Shown: positions 26,334 through 35,723 of the stretch, piece after piece | How positions within the stretch are numbered: the first letter of the stretch is position 1 | Layout of the letters: the number at the start of each line of letters is the position of its first letter | NCBI GenBank assembly: GCA_902635335.1 | Contig: CACPNO010000004.1 | Coordinates: 1-63,117 of the forward strand | Direction of reading: 5' to 3' | Source: an uncultured Pelagibacteraceae bacterium | Lineage (GTDB): Bacteria > Pseudomonadota > Alphaproteobacteria > Pelagibacterales > Pelagibacteraceae | DNA length: 63,117 nt | Position numbers and translations under genes: made by a program | The notes under the pieces: generated by a model | Database searches by the model: none | Seen by the model: only the letters and a program-made list of their open reading frames with translations | What the model was told of the DNA's origin: nothing

Positions 26334-28886
26334 ATGAATCTTGTAATTGTTGAAAGTCCTGCAAAAGCTAAAACTATAAATAAATATCTTGGTGCAGATT
26401 ACACAGTTTTAGCTAGCTATGGTCATATCAGAGATTTACCATCAAAGAATGGTTCGGTTGATCCAGAAAATTCCTTTAAGATGATTTGGGAAGTTGACAG
26501 TTTTTCTAAAAAATATTTAAAAGAGATAACTGATACAGCCAAGAATTCAGACAAAATTATACTTGCTACAGATCCTGATCGTGAGGGTGAAGCAATAGCG
26601 TGGCATGTAAAAGAATTTTTAGATGAAAAAAAACTTCTGAAAGACAAAAAAGTTGAAAGAGTAGTTTTCAACGAAATCACTAAAAAAGCTGTAACAAATG
26701 GGATAGATAATCCTAGAAATATTGAGAATGAACTCGTTGATGCTTACATGGCAAGACGTGCTTTAGATTATCTAGTAGGTTTTAATATATCACCTATTTT
26801 ATGGACAAAGCTACCTGGATCAAAATCCGCAGGAAGAGTTCAGTCTGTAGCACTTAGATTGCTTACAGAGAGAGAGCATGAAATAGAGGTATTTCAACCC
26901 AAAGAGTTTTGGACACTAAATGTAAATTTTTTAACGAAAGATAATTTAATAATAAATACAAATATTAATCAACTTGATGGAAAAAAAATTGAAAAGTTTT
27001 CATTTAAAAATAAAGTGGAAGTTAATTCAGGAGTAGAATTAATAAAAAACAAAAAATATAAAATTAGTGATATAACTTCTAAAACATACACTCGAAACCC
27101 ATCTGGTCCATTTACAACTTCAACTTTACAACAAACTTCATCTAGTAAATTAGGGTTTGGGGCATCGAGAACAATGCAAATTGCACAAAGATTGTATCAA
27201 GGTATAGATATAGATGGTGAAACAGTTGGTTTAATTACATATATGAGAACGGATGGTACAAATATCTCAAAGGATGCTGTTACCTCATTTAGAGATTTCA
27301 TTACTCAGAACTACGGAAATGATTATTTGCCACCATCACCATTAAATTATTCAGGAAAAAAAGCAAAAAATGCTCAAGAGGCCCATGAAGCAATTAGGCC
27401 AACAGAGATAAGTAGAGTTCCTGATGATATGAAAAAATATCTAAGTACAGATCAATATAAATTGTATAATTTAATTTGGTCAAGATCCCTGTCCTCACAA
27501 ATGGAATCTGCAAAATTTGATAGAAAAACTATTACTATCTCATCAGATGATGAAAAAAATATATTTAAAGCAAGTGGCTCCACATTAAAGTTTGATGGTT
27601 TTTTAAAAGTTTCAAATTTAGATGGAAATAAAGACGAGGAAAATATTTTACCAGATGTAAGTAAAGGAGAAGTATCTTATAAAGATTTTAACGATGAACA
27701 ACACTTTACTCAACCCCCACCAAGATATTCTGAAGCGAGTCTTGTTAAAAAACTTGAAGAATTAGGAATTGGTAGACCGTCTACTTATGCTAGTATCATA
27801 TCTGTTATTTCAAACAGAGGATATGCTGATATTGAAAATAAAAGATTTTTTCCAACAGATAGAGGAAAATTGCTATCTGCGTTTTTAGAAAAATTATTTT
27901 CAAAATATGTTGATTATGATTTTACTGCAAAATTAGAAGATCAATTAGATGACATAACATCGGGTAAAGAGAATTGGATAAAAGTTTTAGAGGAATTTTG
28001 GAGAGACTTTAATTTAAATGTAACAGATGTTAAGGAAAAAAGAACAAGAGAGGTTCTAGACTTACTTAATGAAAGTCTGGGATCATTAATTTTTGAAGTA
28101 GATAAAGATGGAAATATAAATAGAAAATGTAGACTTTGTGATAGTGGCCAATTAAGCTTAAAAAATAGTTTCAGAGGTGGTGCATTTATTGGATGCTCAA
28201 ATTATCCAGAATGTAAATTTACCAGACCTCTATCTAAATCTAAAGCTGCTCAACAATTAACATTGGCAGAACCAAAGCTAATTGGTCAAAATGATCATGG
28301 TAAAGATATATATTTAAAAAATGGAAGATTTGGCCCTTATTTGCAATACGAAAAAGAGGAAGAGGAAGCAAAAAAGAAAAAAAGAAAATTGAAAAAAGAG
28401 GAAAATAACATGAAAAATGTCTCAATACCAAAAGGTATTGATATAAAAAGTATAGATTTAGAGAGAGCAAAATATTTGTGCTCATTGCCATTAAGCTTAG
28501 GTAAAAATCCTGAAAATGACAAAGATATAACAGTCAATGTTGGAAGATTTGGTCCATATTTAAAATGTGAGAATAAATCTGCTCGTTTAGAGAATGTAGA
28601 GGAAATATTTAGCATTGGATTAAATAGAGCTGTAACACTAATTGCTGAGGCAAAGCCTGGTAGAATTTCATCTTCACTTATTAAAGATCTCGGAGAACAC
28701 CCTGAAGATAAAAAACCAGTAAGAATAATGAAAGGTCAATATGGGCCTTATATAAAATACAAATCACTAAACGCTACTATACCCGAAGAAAAAGACCCAA
28801 TTGAATTAACAATGGAGGAAGCTCTTATTTTAATTGAGAAAAGAAAAGAGTACGATAAGAATAAAAAGAAAAAGAAAGGTAAATAA
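26334..28886 (+). CDS. topA: DNA topoisomerase I
   Basis: Type IA enzyme that relaxes negative supercoils. The 850 residues begin with the TOPRIM domain (VIVESPAKAKTINKYLG; acidic TDPDREGEA), carry the catalytic Tyr303 in ITYMRTDGT, and end with one four-cysteine zinc module (CRLCDSGQL, CSNYPECKF) plus two further topoisomerase C-terminal repeats (NGRFGPYLQY, VGRFGPYLKC, KGQYGPYIKY). The tail is lysine-rich. Its stop overlaps the start of the next gene by one base. Confidence 0.97.
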   Translation: MNLVIVESPAKAKTINKYLGADYTVLASYGHIRDLPSKNGSVDPENSFKMIWEVDSFSKKYLKEITDTAKNSDKIILATDPDREGEAIAWHVKEFLDEKKLLKDKKVERVVFNEITKKAVTNGIDNPRNIENELVDAYMARRALDYLVGFNISPILWTKLPGSKSAGRVQSVALRLLTEREHEIEVFQPKEFWTLNVNFLTKDNLIINTNINQLDGKKIEKFSFKNKVEVNSGVELIKNKKYKISDITSKTYTRNPSGPFTTSTLQQTSSSKLGFGASRTMQIAQRLYQGIDIDGETVGLITYMRTDGTNISKDAVTSFRDFITQNYGNDYLPPSPLNYSGKKAKNAQEAHEAIRPTEISRVPDDMKKYLSTDQYKLYNLIWSRSLSSQMESAKFDRKTITISSDDEKNIFKASGSTLKFDGFLKVSNLDGNKDEENILPDVSKGEVSYKDFNDEQHFTQPPPRYSEASLVKKLEELGIGRPSTYASIISVISNRGYADIENKRFFPTDRGKLLSAFLEKLFSKYVDYDFTAKLEDQLDDITSGKENWIKVLEEFWRDFNLNVTDVKEKRTREVLDLLNESLGSLIFEVDKDGNINRKCRLCDSGQLSLKNSFRGGAFIGCSNYPECKFTRPLSKSKAAQQLTLAEPKLIGQNDHGKDIYLKNGRFGPYLQYEKEEEEAKKKKRKLKKEENNMKNVSIPKGIDIKSIDLERAKYLCSLPLSLGKNPENDKDITVNVGRFGPYLKCENKSARLENVEEIFSIGLNRAVTLIAEAKPGRISSSLIKDLGEHPEDKKPVRIMKGQYGPYIKYKSLNATIPEEKDPIELTMEEALILIEKRKEYDKNKKKKKGK

Positions 28887-29347
28887 TGTCTATTGATGCA
28901 AAAATAAAAGATATGGGTTTAGTTCTGCCAAAAGCTTCTGATCCTGTTGGTTCATATGTTGCCACAAAAATTTCTAACAATTTACTTTATATTTCAGGAC
29001 AAATATCAATTGATGCTGATGGACAGTTAATAAAAGGTAAAGTTGGAAAAGATTTTAATACGGAGCAAGCTTACAAAGCAGCACAAAGATGTGCATTAAA
29101 TATAATTGCTCAAGCTAAAAAGGCATGTTCAGATGATTTATCAAGAATTAAATCATGCGTTAAATTAACAGGTTTTGTGAATTCTACTGATGACTTTATA
29201 GAACAACCTAAAGTAGTTAATGGAGCATCAGATTTAATCAAAGATGTCTTTGGAGATAATGGCGCACATACACGTGCTGCTGTGAGTACTAATAGTTTGC
29301 CTTTAGGTGTTGCAGTTGAAGTTGACGCAATATTCGAGATTAAATAG
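28886..29347 (+). CDS. RidA/YjgF-family protein
   Basis: A 153-residue member of the YjgF/YER057c/UK114 family. The family arginine is R130 in GAHTRAAV and the closing strand AVEVDAIFEI is present; YISGQISIDADGQLIKGKVG is a typical N-terminal strand pair. Canonical RidA deaminates reactive enamines from PLP enzymes, but the extra length (about 128 residues is usual) and the insert suggest a different subgroup whose substrate is unknown. It occupies the position after topA; the stop TAG directly abuts the ugd stop on the other strand. Confidence 0.88.
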   Translation: MSIDAKIKDMGLVLPKASDPVGSYVATKISNNLLYISGQISIDADGQLIKGKVGKDFNTEQAYKAAQRCALNIIAQAKKACSDDLSRIKSCVKLTGFVNSTDDFIEQPKVVNGASDLIKDVFGDNGAHTRAAVSTNSLPLGVAVEVDAIFEIK

Positions 29348-30643
29348 TTATCTGCCTATACTATAATATTTGATATTTTTATTTTTCATTTTTGAAGGTG
29401 AATATAAATTTCTTAAATCGTAAATCTTAAATTTTTTCTTATTATTTAACTTATTAAAGTTAATCTGTTTAAACTCATTCCACTCTGTATGAATTATTAT
29501 AAGGTCACTCTTTGTGCATGCATCTTTGATATTATTAAAATAAGATACTTTCTTCTTATCAAAATCATTTTTAATTCCTGTAGGTTCATAGTATGAAACT
29601 TTTGCACCTTTTTTAGTCAAATATGGGATTAATTTTAGAGATGCCGAATCTCTCATATCATCAGTACCAGCCTTAAAAGTAACACCCAAAAATGTAATTT
29701 TTTTATTTTTCATCTTATTATTTAATATTTGTTTAATATTATTTAATAAATATTTGTACCTATTGTCATTAGAGTAAATTGTTGATTTAACTATTGATAA
29801 ATTGGTTTTAAATTTTTTTGAAGTAGAAACTAATGCACGTGTATCTTTCGGAAAACAAGAACCACCATAACCTGGTCCAGCTCTTAAAAATCTTCCTCCA
29901 ATTCTTTCATCGGCTCCCATACCAACTGAAATATCAGTAACATCGACGTTAAGTTTTTCACATAAATTTGAAATTTCATTTATAAAAGTAATTTTTGTTG
30001 CTAGAAATGCATTAGATGCATATTTTATAACCTCTGCTGCACGTCTTGATGTATTGAAATATCTTCCCTTCTTTTTAATAATTGGAGAATATAAATTTTT
30101 TAACACATTATTGGCCTTTTTACTGTTAGTTCCAACTACAACTCGGTCAGGAAACATGAAATCTCTGATAGCTTCGCCTTCTCTTAGAAATTCTGGATTT
30201 GAAACAACATCAAATAATTTTTTATTATTTTTTGTTGTTAATAAATTTTGAATTTTATCACCAGTAGTTACTGGAACAGTGGATTTAGTAACTATTATTT
30301 TATATTTATTTAAATTCTTTTTTATATCTATTAAAACTTGATAAACATATTTTAAATCAGCTTGATTAGATTTAGGATTGGTAGGAGTACCAACACATAT
30401 AAATATAAGATCTGATTTTTTAATTGAGGCAGATATATTTGTTGAGAATTGCAACCTTTTTTGCTTCAAATTTCGTTTAATAAGTTCTTCTAAACCAGGT
30501 TCATAAATAGGAATTTCTCCATTTTTAAGTTTAGAAATTTTATTTGAGTTATTATCAACACAAATAACATTATTACCAAGTTCAGCAAAACATGTTCCGC
30601 TAACTAATCCTACATAGCCTGCTCCTATCACACATATTTTCAT
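29348..30643 (-). CDS. ugd: UDP-glucose 6-dehydrogenase
   Basis: Oxidises UDP-glucose to UDP-glucuronate with two NAD+. The 431-residue protein has the N-terminal dinucleotide motif GAGYVGLVSG (7-16), the VGTPTNP loop, K207 in VIKYASNAF, and the catalytic cysteine C263 in GYGGSCFPKDT; the C-terminal GVTFKAGTDDMRDSAS is typical. It overlaps galU by four bases, so the pair makes UDP-glucuronate from UTP and glucose 1-phosphate. The product could feed surface polysaccharide or glucuronyl lipid; no glycosyltransferase is adjacent. Confidence 0.97.
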   Translation of the reverse strand: MKICVIGAGYVGLVSGTCFAELGNNVICVDNNSNKISKLKNGEIPIYEPGLEELIKRNLKQKRLQFSTNISASIKKSDLIFICVGTPTNPKSNQADLKYVYQVLIDIKKNLNKYKIIVTKSTVPVTTGDKIQNLLTTKNNKKLFDVVSNPEFLREGEAIRDFMFPDRVVVGTNSKKANNVLKNLYSPIIKKKGRYFNTSRRAAEVIKYASNAFLATKITFINEISNLCEKLNVDVTDISVGMGADERIGGRFLRAGPGYGGSCFPKDTRALVSTSKKFKTNLSIVKSTIYSNDNRYKYLLNNIKQILNNKMKNKKITFLGVTFKAGTDDMRDSASLKLIPYLTKKGAKVSYYEPTGIKNDFDKKKVSYFNNIKDACTKSDLIIIHTEWNEFKQINFNKLNNKKKFKIYDLRNLYSPSKMKNKNIKYYSIGR

Positions 30644-31455
30644 AATTTTGCTATCTCTAATGTTGAATTAATGTAGCCATTCATAGAACCGCAATCTAAA
30701 TATTTTCCAGAAAATTTATGACCAATAAATAGTGATTTATTATCAATCATTGTTTTAATTGAGTCGGTAATATGTATCTCACCACCCTTTCCTTTTGTTT
30801 GGCTTTTTAAAATTTTAAATATATTCTTACTAAGTATATATCTTCCAATTACGGCATTATTTGATGGCGCTTCTTTTGTATTTGGTTTTTCAATAACATT
30901 AGATATTACAAAGTTTTGTTTATTTATTTTTTTTGATATTGAATATATACCCCAACGATTTACATTATTTTTTTTAACTGTCATACTAGCCATTATGGAA
31001 GCTTTGTATTTTTTATGTAGTTCGATCATATCCTTAGAACAATTTCTTTTCATGATTAAATCATCTGGCAAGAGCATTAAAAAAAATTTATTTTTAATAA
31101 ATTTTTTTGTCTTTAATACAGCATCACCGGTACCTAAAGGTTTATTTTGATAAACAAATTTAATTTTTTTTTTATACTTTAAAATTTTTTTGTATTCTTT
31201 TATTATACGTGGATCTTTTTTCTTTTTAATGAGTGATTTATAAAATTTGTCATTATAAAAATATTTCTTTATCATTTTTTTTTTTTTAGAAATAATAAAG
31301 ATTATTTCTGTGATTCCAGCATCAATACATTCATCAAGAATATACTCGATACCGGGCTTTCCATTTATAGGCAATAGTTCTTTCGCAAAGACACTGGTTA
31401 AAGGTAGAAGTCTTGTCCCTAATCCAGCCAGAGGAATAATGGCTTGTTTAATCAT
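30640..31455 (-). CDS. galU: UTP-glucose-1-phosphate uridylyltransferase
   Basis: Makes UDP-glucose. The nucleotide-binding N-terminus is IIPLAGLGTRLLPLT (6-20) with the conserved K25 in AKELLPI; other GalU marks are VYQNKPLGTGDAV, MLLPDDL, VIEKP, and KGKGGEIHITDSI. Length 271 is near the lower end for the family. The gene is very lysine-rich, like its neighbours. It precedes ugd with an ATGA overlap and is divergent from panC with a 34-base gap. Confidence 0.95.
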   Translation of the reverse strand: MIKQAIIPLAGLGTRLLPLTSVFAKELLPINGKPGIEYILDECIDAGITEIIFIISKKKKMIKKYFYNDKFYKSLIKKKKDPRIIKEYKKILKYKKKIKFVYQNKPLGTGDAVLKTKKFIKNKFFLMLLPDDLIMKRNCSKDMIELHKKYKASIMASMTVKKNNVNRWGIYSISKKINKQNFVISNVIEKPNTKEAPSNNAVIGRYILSKNIFKILKSQTKGKGGEIHITDSIKTMIDNKSLFIGHKFSGKYLDCGSMNGYINSTLEIAKL

Positions 31456-31489
31456 AAAGATAATTTATTTATAAGCATATATTTAAAAT

Positions 31490-32302
31490 ATGAAAATAAT
31501 TACAAGTATTTTTGAATTAAATAAAGAGATTAAAGACTATAAAAATATAGGATTTGTGCCTACAATGGGTGGAATACATGCTGGTCATAAATCTTTAATA
31601 AAAGCTTCACAAAATAAAAAAAATAAAACTATTGTAAGTATTTTTGTAAATCCTACTCAATTTAACAATAGAGATGATTTCAAAAAATATCCAAGGAATA
31701 TTAGAAAAGATATCACTATATTAAAAAAAATGAATGTAGAATATTTGTTCAGGCCAAGTGTCAAAGAAATATACAAATTTAAGGCTAAGAAATTTAATTT
31801 AAAAAAAGAAGATAAGATATTGTGTGCTAAATTTAGAACTGGTCATTTCGAAGGTGTTTTAAATGTAATGAATAGACTGATGACTATTGTAAAATCAAAA
31901 GATTTGTATATGGGTGAAAAAGATTATCAGCAGTTATATTTAATAAAAAAATTCTTGTCGAAAAAGTTTAAAGCAAGAATTAATTCATGTCCTACTGTAA
32001 GGGCAAATAAAAATATTGCATTATCTACGCGAAATAAATTATTAAAAACAAATTCCCTTAAAAAAGCTGCAGAAATTGCATTATTTTTAAAAAATATAAA
32101 GTATAAATCCAAATCACATGGTTCTAAATTGGCTTTTAACTTAACTGACTATAAAAAAAAATTAGAAAATAAATACAATATTAAAATAGATTATTTAGAA
32201 TTTAGAGACGAAAAAAATTTAAAGCTTAACAATTTTAAAAACAATTATAGACTATTTGTAGCTTATAATATCGACAATGTTAGATTAATTGATAATTTTT
32301 AA
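31490..32302 (+). CDS. panC: Pantothenate synthetase
   Basis: Condenses pantoate with beta-alanine using ATP, giving pantothenate for CoA. The 270 residues include the class I nucleotidyl-transfer signatures: VPTMGGIHAGH with the HxGH motif at H30-H33, FVNPTQFNN, MGEKDYQQ and a KMS-like region in ALSTRNKLL. The panB and panD partners are not in the window. Its stop TAA directly touches the mgtE stop on the opposite strand. Confidence 0.95.
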   Translation: MKIITSIFELNKEIKDYKNIGFVPTMGGIHAGHKSLIKASQNKKNKTIVSIFVNPTQFNNRDDFKKYPRNIRKDITILKKMNVEYLFRPSVKEIYKFKAKKFNLKKEDKILCAKFRTGHFEGVLNVMNRLMTIVKSKDLYMGEKDYQQLYLIKKFLSKKFKARINSCPTVRANKNIALSTRNKLLKTNSLKKAAEIALFLKNIKYKSKSHGSKLAFNLTDYKKKLENKYNIKIDYLEFRDEKNLKLNNFKNNYRLFVAYNIDNVRLIDNF

Positions 32303-33676
32303 TTATAGAAAATAAGCACCAACACCTAAAAATGAGACAAAACCAATGACGTCAGTTATTGTAGTAACAAAAACACTTGATGATATTGCAGGATCTATAT
32401 TCATTTTTTTTAGAGATACTGGTATTAAAATTCCAAAAAGTCCAGCAACTATCATTGTCAAGACCATTGAAATTGATATTATTAATGCAAGCTGGATGTC
32501 ATTAAACCAGAAGTAAACAATTATCGAACTTATGATTGCAAAGATAATTCCGTTTAAAACACCTATATTAAATTCTTTAATTATATTATTTGTAAAATTA
32601 TTCTTTGTTAAATCTTGTGTTGCCAATGATCTAACTGTAACAGCTAATGTTTGCATACCAGCATTTCCACCCATAGAAGCAACAATTGGCATTAAAAAAG
32701 CTAATACTACCATTTGTTCAATTGTTGCTCCAAATAAACTAATACAATAAGTTGCTAGAAAAGCTGTAAATAAGTTTAATAATAACCAGTTGAATCTACG
32801 TTTTGTCTTTGTAATTACTCCATCTGTTATTTCTTCATCTCCAACACCGGCTAGTCTTAAAGCATCCTCCTCAGCTTCCTCTTTAAGAACTGTCAATACA
32901 TCATCGTAGGCAATCATACCTACTAATTTATCATTTTTGTCTGTCACAGCTGCTGAACTCAAATTATAATTTTCGAATAAGTTACCTACCTCTTCTTTAT
33001 CCATATCAACAGGAATTAAAAGTTGAGACTCTGACATAATAGACATCATTTTTGTGTCTCTAGGTGTTCTTAAAACTTTTGATGATGGCACAGTACCAAT
33101 TGGTTTGAATTCCTGGTCTACTATGAAAATTTCAAGAAATTCTTCAGGAAGATCTTTGTTTTCACGAAGATAATCAATTGTTTGACCCACAGACCAATTG
33201 CTTGGTATTGCTGTAAATTCTCTCTGCATAATTCGTGCAGCCGAGTCTTCGGGATAACTTAAACTTTCAAGTAAAGCAAACCTATCTTTTGGAGGAAGTG
33301 ATCCTAAAATTGTATTTTTATCTCTTTCATCAACATTTTCTAAAATTTTGATTGCATCATCTGATTCTAAATTTTTTAAAATATTAACAATGGTATCTGA
33401 CGATAAATAATTAATTAATTCAGATTGTATAGACTCATTTAATTCAATAAAAACTTCTGGATCAACTTTAAAATTATTTAATTTTATTAAATTTTCTCTA
33501 TCATTTTCACTTAAATGTTCAATAATATCAGCTGCATCTGCAGGGTGCATGTCATTAAATGAATTTGTAATAAATTCCGCATCATTATCGGAGATCTTAC
33601 TTGTTACAACTTTGATGAATTCTTTATTAAATTCAAAGTTTACTTTTTTATCTTTAATTTTTTTTACCAAAGTCAT
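32303..33676 (-). CDS. mgtE: MgtE-type magnesium transporter
   Basis: Magnesium-gated Mg2+ channel. The 457-residue protein has the cytosolic MgtE N-domain (about 25-130, with repeated helical LESDDAIKIL), a CBS pair (about 135-255) containing sensor acidic residues, a linker helix to about 290 and a five-helix pore domain whose PIVASMGGNAGMQTLAV block is the family hallmark. Upstream, a 60-base gap separates it from the divergent lipB. A cobalt/zinc role has been suggested for some homologues, but magnesium is the best call. Confidence 0.95.
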   Translation of the reverse strand: MTLVKKIKDKKVNFEFNKEFIKVVTSKISDNDAEFITNSFNDMHPADAADIIEHLSENDRENLIKLNNFKVDPEVFIELNESIQSELINYLSSDTIVNILKNLESDDAIKILENVDERDKNTILGSLPPKDRFALLESLSYPEDSAARIMQREFTAIPSNWSVGQTIDYLRENKDLPEEFLEIFIVDQEFKPIGTVPSSKVLRTPRDTKMMSIMSESQLLIPVDMDKEEVGNLFENYNLSSAAVTDKNDKLVGMIAYDDVLTVLKEEAEEDALRLAGVGDEEITDGVITKTKRRFNWLLLNLFTAFLATYCISLFGATIEQMVVLAFLMPIVASMGGNAGMQTLAVTVRSLATQDLTKNNFTNNIIKEFNIGVLNGIIFAIISSIIVYFWFNDIQLALIISISMVLTMIVAGLFGILIPVSLKKMNIDPAISSSVFVTTITDVIGFVSFLGVGAYFL

Positions 33677-33695
33677 AAATTTATCTATAAATTAG

Positions 33696-33724
33696 TTGGC
33701 ACTATTAATACAAAATATTAATAT
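33696..33724 (+). promoter_or_regulatory. Candidate lipB promoter
   Basis: TTGGCA (33696-33701) and TAATAT (33719-33724) stand 17 bases apart in the mgtE-lipB gap. Initiation about seven bases after the -10 would leave a leader of only a few bases before the ATG at 33737, so lipB mRNA may be nearly leaderless. Confidence 0.4.
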
Positions 33725-33736
33725 TACAAATTTATA

Positions 33737-34369
33737 ATGATGATTAAGATCAAAAAGTCAATAAAACCGATAAAATATGAAAACGCAATTTCTTTATTAG
33801 AAGAAAGATTGAATGAAATTGTTGAAAAAAGGGGTGATGAGCTAATATGGATTTTAGAACATAAAGACGTTTATACGGCAGGAGTAAGTTATAAAAATAA
33901 TGAATTATTAGATAAATCAATAAAGTTAGTTAAAACAAATAGAGGTGGAAAAATTACACATCATGGTCCTGGCCAACTGGTTTTTTATTTTGTTATTGAT
34001 TTAAATAAAAGAGAAAAAAATATTCGTAAACTTATTACTACAGTAGAAAATACAATAATTGATACTCTACAAGAATTTAAAATTAATGTATTTGCTGATA
34101 GAAAAAATATTGGTATTTGGCATAAAAGAAAAATTAATAATAGAATTAAATTAGAAAAAGTAGCAGCTATAGGAATAAAAGTAAAAAAATGGATTGCTTA
34201 TCATGGTTTTTCAATAAATATATCAAATAATTTAGATGCCTATAAAAAAATAATCCCATGTGGTATAAAGGATAAAGAAGTCACAAATCTGATTAGTATA
34301 AAAAAACAAAAATATAATAATTTATCAGATATATTAATTAAAAAGTTTTTAAAAGAAATTAAAAATTAA
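33737..34369 (+). CDS. lipB: Octanoyl-[acyl-carrier-protein]:protein octanoyltransferase
   Basis: Transfers octanoate from ACP to lipoyl domains, step one of lipoate assembly. The 210-residue protein has [13 protein letters not shown] (69-81), the catalytic lysine K141 in [10 protein letters not shown] and the catalytic cysteine C175 in [12 protein letters not shown] codons at 33737 and 33740 are both possible starts. The partner lipA is not in this window. The last 11 bases overlap the 3' end of the pseudouridine synthase gene on the other strand. Confidence 0.95.
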   Translation: MMIKIKKSIKPIKYENAISLLEERLNEIVEKRGDELIWILEHKDVYTAGVSYKNNELLDKSIKLVKTNRGGKITHHGPGQLVFYFVIDLNKREKNIRKLITTVENTIIDTLQEFKINVFADRKNIGIWHKRKINNRIKLEKVAAIGIKVKKWIAYHGFSINISNNLDAYKKIIPCGIKDKEVTNLISIKKQKYNNLSDILIKKFLKEIKN

Positions 34370-35264
34370 GTCTTTTTGCTTTAAGCATATTCCTAAAATA
34401 GTCAGGTGGTATGGCACGAAATGTATATTTTTTTTTATTCATTTGAAATTTAATTTCATATGAATGTAGCATAAGATTTTTATTATTTTTTTGTATTTTA
34501 AAAGAATTGTATTTTTTATCACCTATAATAGAGTGACCTAAATCAAATAATTGCTTTCGTAACTGATGCTTTCTTCCTGTAATTGGCTTCAACTGAATAA
34601 AAGTAGAATTATTATTTTTATCTAAGATTTCATATTGTGTCTCAGCATTCTCTATTATCTTTTTTTTTTCGTCATATCTTATAAGATTATTTTTTATTGA
34701 ACCTTTATCTTTAATTGTTATTTCTCCATGACATATTGCAATATAGGTCTTATAAACTTTTCTTAATCTAAACAAAGTTGTGAGCAGTTGTGCAGTTGGT
34801 CTATTTTTTGCTATTAGAAACACTCCAGAGGTTTCTTTATCTAGTCTATGCACTGAATATGGCTTTTCATCTTTAAAAATTTCACTTTTAGAAAAAATAT
34901 CTATAAGATTTTTTTTTGACTTTGTCCCACCTTGAACAGATATACCTGCTTGCTTATTAAGAACAATAAAGTTATCGTTATTTTCAATAATAAAATCCTC
35001 ATTTTCCTTAATTATTGTATCTGAAGGTTTAAATTTGATCTTATTAGTAATAATTTTTTTTTTAATTTTAAAGTTGTGGAGTTCAATCAAATCGTTAATT
35101 TGTAGCTTGATTGAACTTTTGACTTTTTTTTTATTGAGTTTAATTTTTCCACCTCTAAGACTTTTCTCTATTAAACTTTGAGGTATTGATTCAAAATGAT
35201 TACGTAAGAATCTATCAATACGCATACCAGCATACGTAGCGTCTACGTTGATAGATTTTTTCAT
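34359..35264 (-). CDS. rluC: Ribosomal large subunit pseudouridine synthase, RluC/RluD family
   Basis: Isomerises uridines in 23S rRNA. An N-terminal S4 RNA-binding domain (about 13-70) is followed by the RluA-family catalytic domain with D142 in HRLDKETSG. The later [11 protein letters not shown] and [10 protein letters not shown] motifs are typical. With 301 residues and this N-terminus RluC is more likely than RluD, but the target sites cannot be read from sequence. It lies 12 bases after rplQ at the end of the ribosomal super-cluster and may be transcribed from the alpha operon. Confidence 0.88.
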   Translation of the reverse strand: MKKSINVDATYAGMRIDRFLRNHFESIPQSLIEKSLRGGKIKLNKKKVKSSIKLQINDLIELHNFKIKKKIITNKIKFKPSDTIIKENEDFIIENNDNFIVLNKQAGISVQGGTKSKKNLIDIFSKSEIFKDEKPYSVHRLDKETSGVFLIAKNRPTAQLLTTLFRLRKVYKTYIAICHGEITIKDKGSIKNNLIRYDEKKKIIENAETQYEILDKNNNSTFIQLKPITGRKHQLRKQLFDLGHSIIGDKKYNSFKIQKNNKNLMLHSYEIKFQMNKKKYTFRAIPPDYFRNMLKAKRLNF

Positions 35265-35276
35265 AATGAATGTTAT

Positions 35277-35723
35277 TTAGGCTGTAGCTTCTTTAGGTGC
35301 TTCTATTTTTTTATCTGTTGCTTTAGCTTTTTCAGTTTTCTTTTTATCTACTTTTTTTGCTTCTATATCACGATCAACAAATTCTATTACCGCCATAGGT
35401 GCGTTATCTCCATATCTAAATCCTGCTTTAATAATTCTTGTGTATCCACCTTTCCTATTTTGATACCTTTTTGATAAAGTTTTTCTAATTTTACTTGCTG
35501 ATGCTTCATCTTGAAGTTTAGATATTAAAGTTCTTGTGTTTTGCAGCGTATCTTTCTTCCCTAAAGTTATTAATTTATCAGCTTGTGGTTTTAAAACTTT
35601 TGCTTTTGGGAGTGTTGTTGTTATTTGCTCATACTTCACAAGAGAATTTAGCATATTCTTTATTAATGCTTTTCTATGCTCAGAGGTTCTATTGAGCTTT
35701 TTGTAGCCCATTTTATGTCTCAT
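35277..35723 (-). CDS. rplQ: 50S ribosomal protein L17
   Basis: Large-subunit protein near the peptide exit tunnel. The conserved N-terminal [20 protein letters not shown] block is complete. It is 148 residues against about 127 in E. coli because of a C-terminal lysine/alanine-rich tail (about 120-148). It starts inside the rpoA stop (TAATG) and closes the alpha operon rpsM-rpsK-rpoA-rplQ. Confidence 0.97.
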   Translation of the reverse strand: MRHKMGYKKLNRTSEHRKALIKNMLNSLVKYEQITTTLPKAKVLKPQADKLITLGKKDTLQNTRTLISKLQDEASASKIRKTLSKRYQNRKGGYTRIIKAGFRYGDNAPMAVIEFVDRDIEAKKVDKKKTEKAKATDKKIEAPKEATA

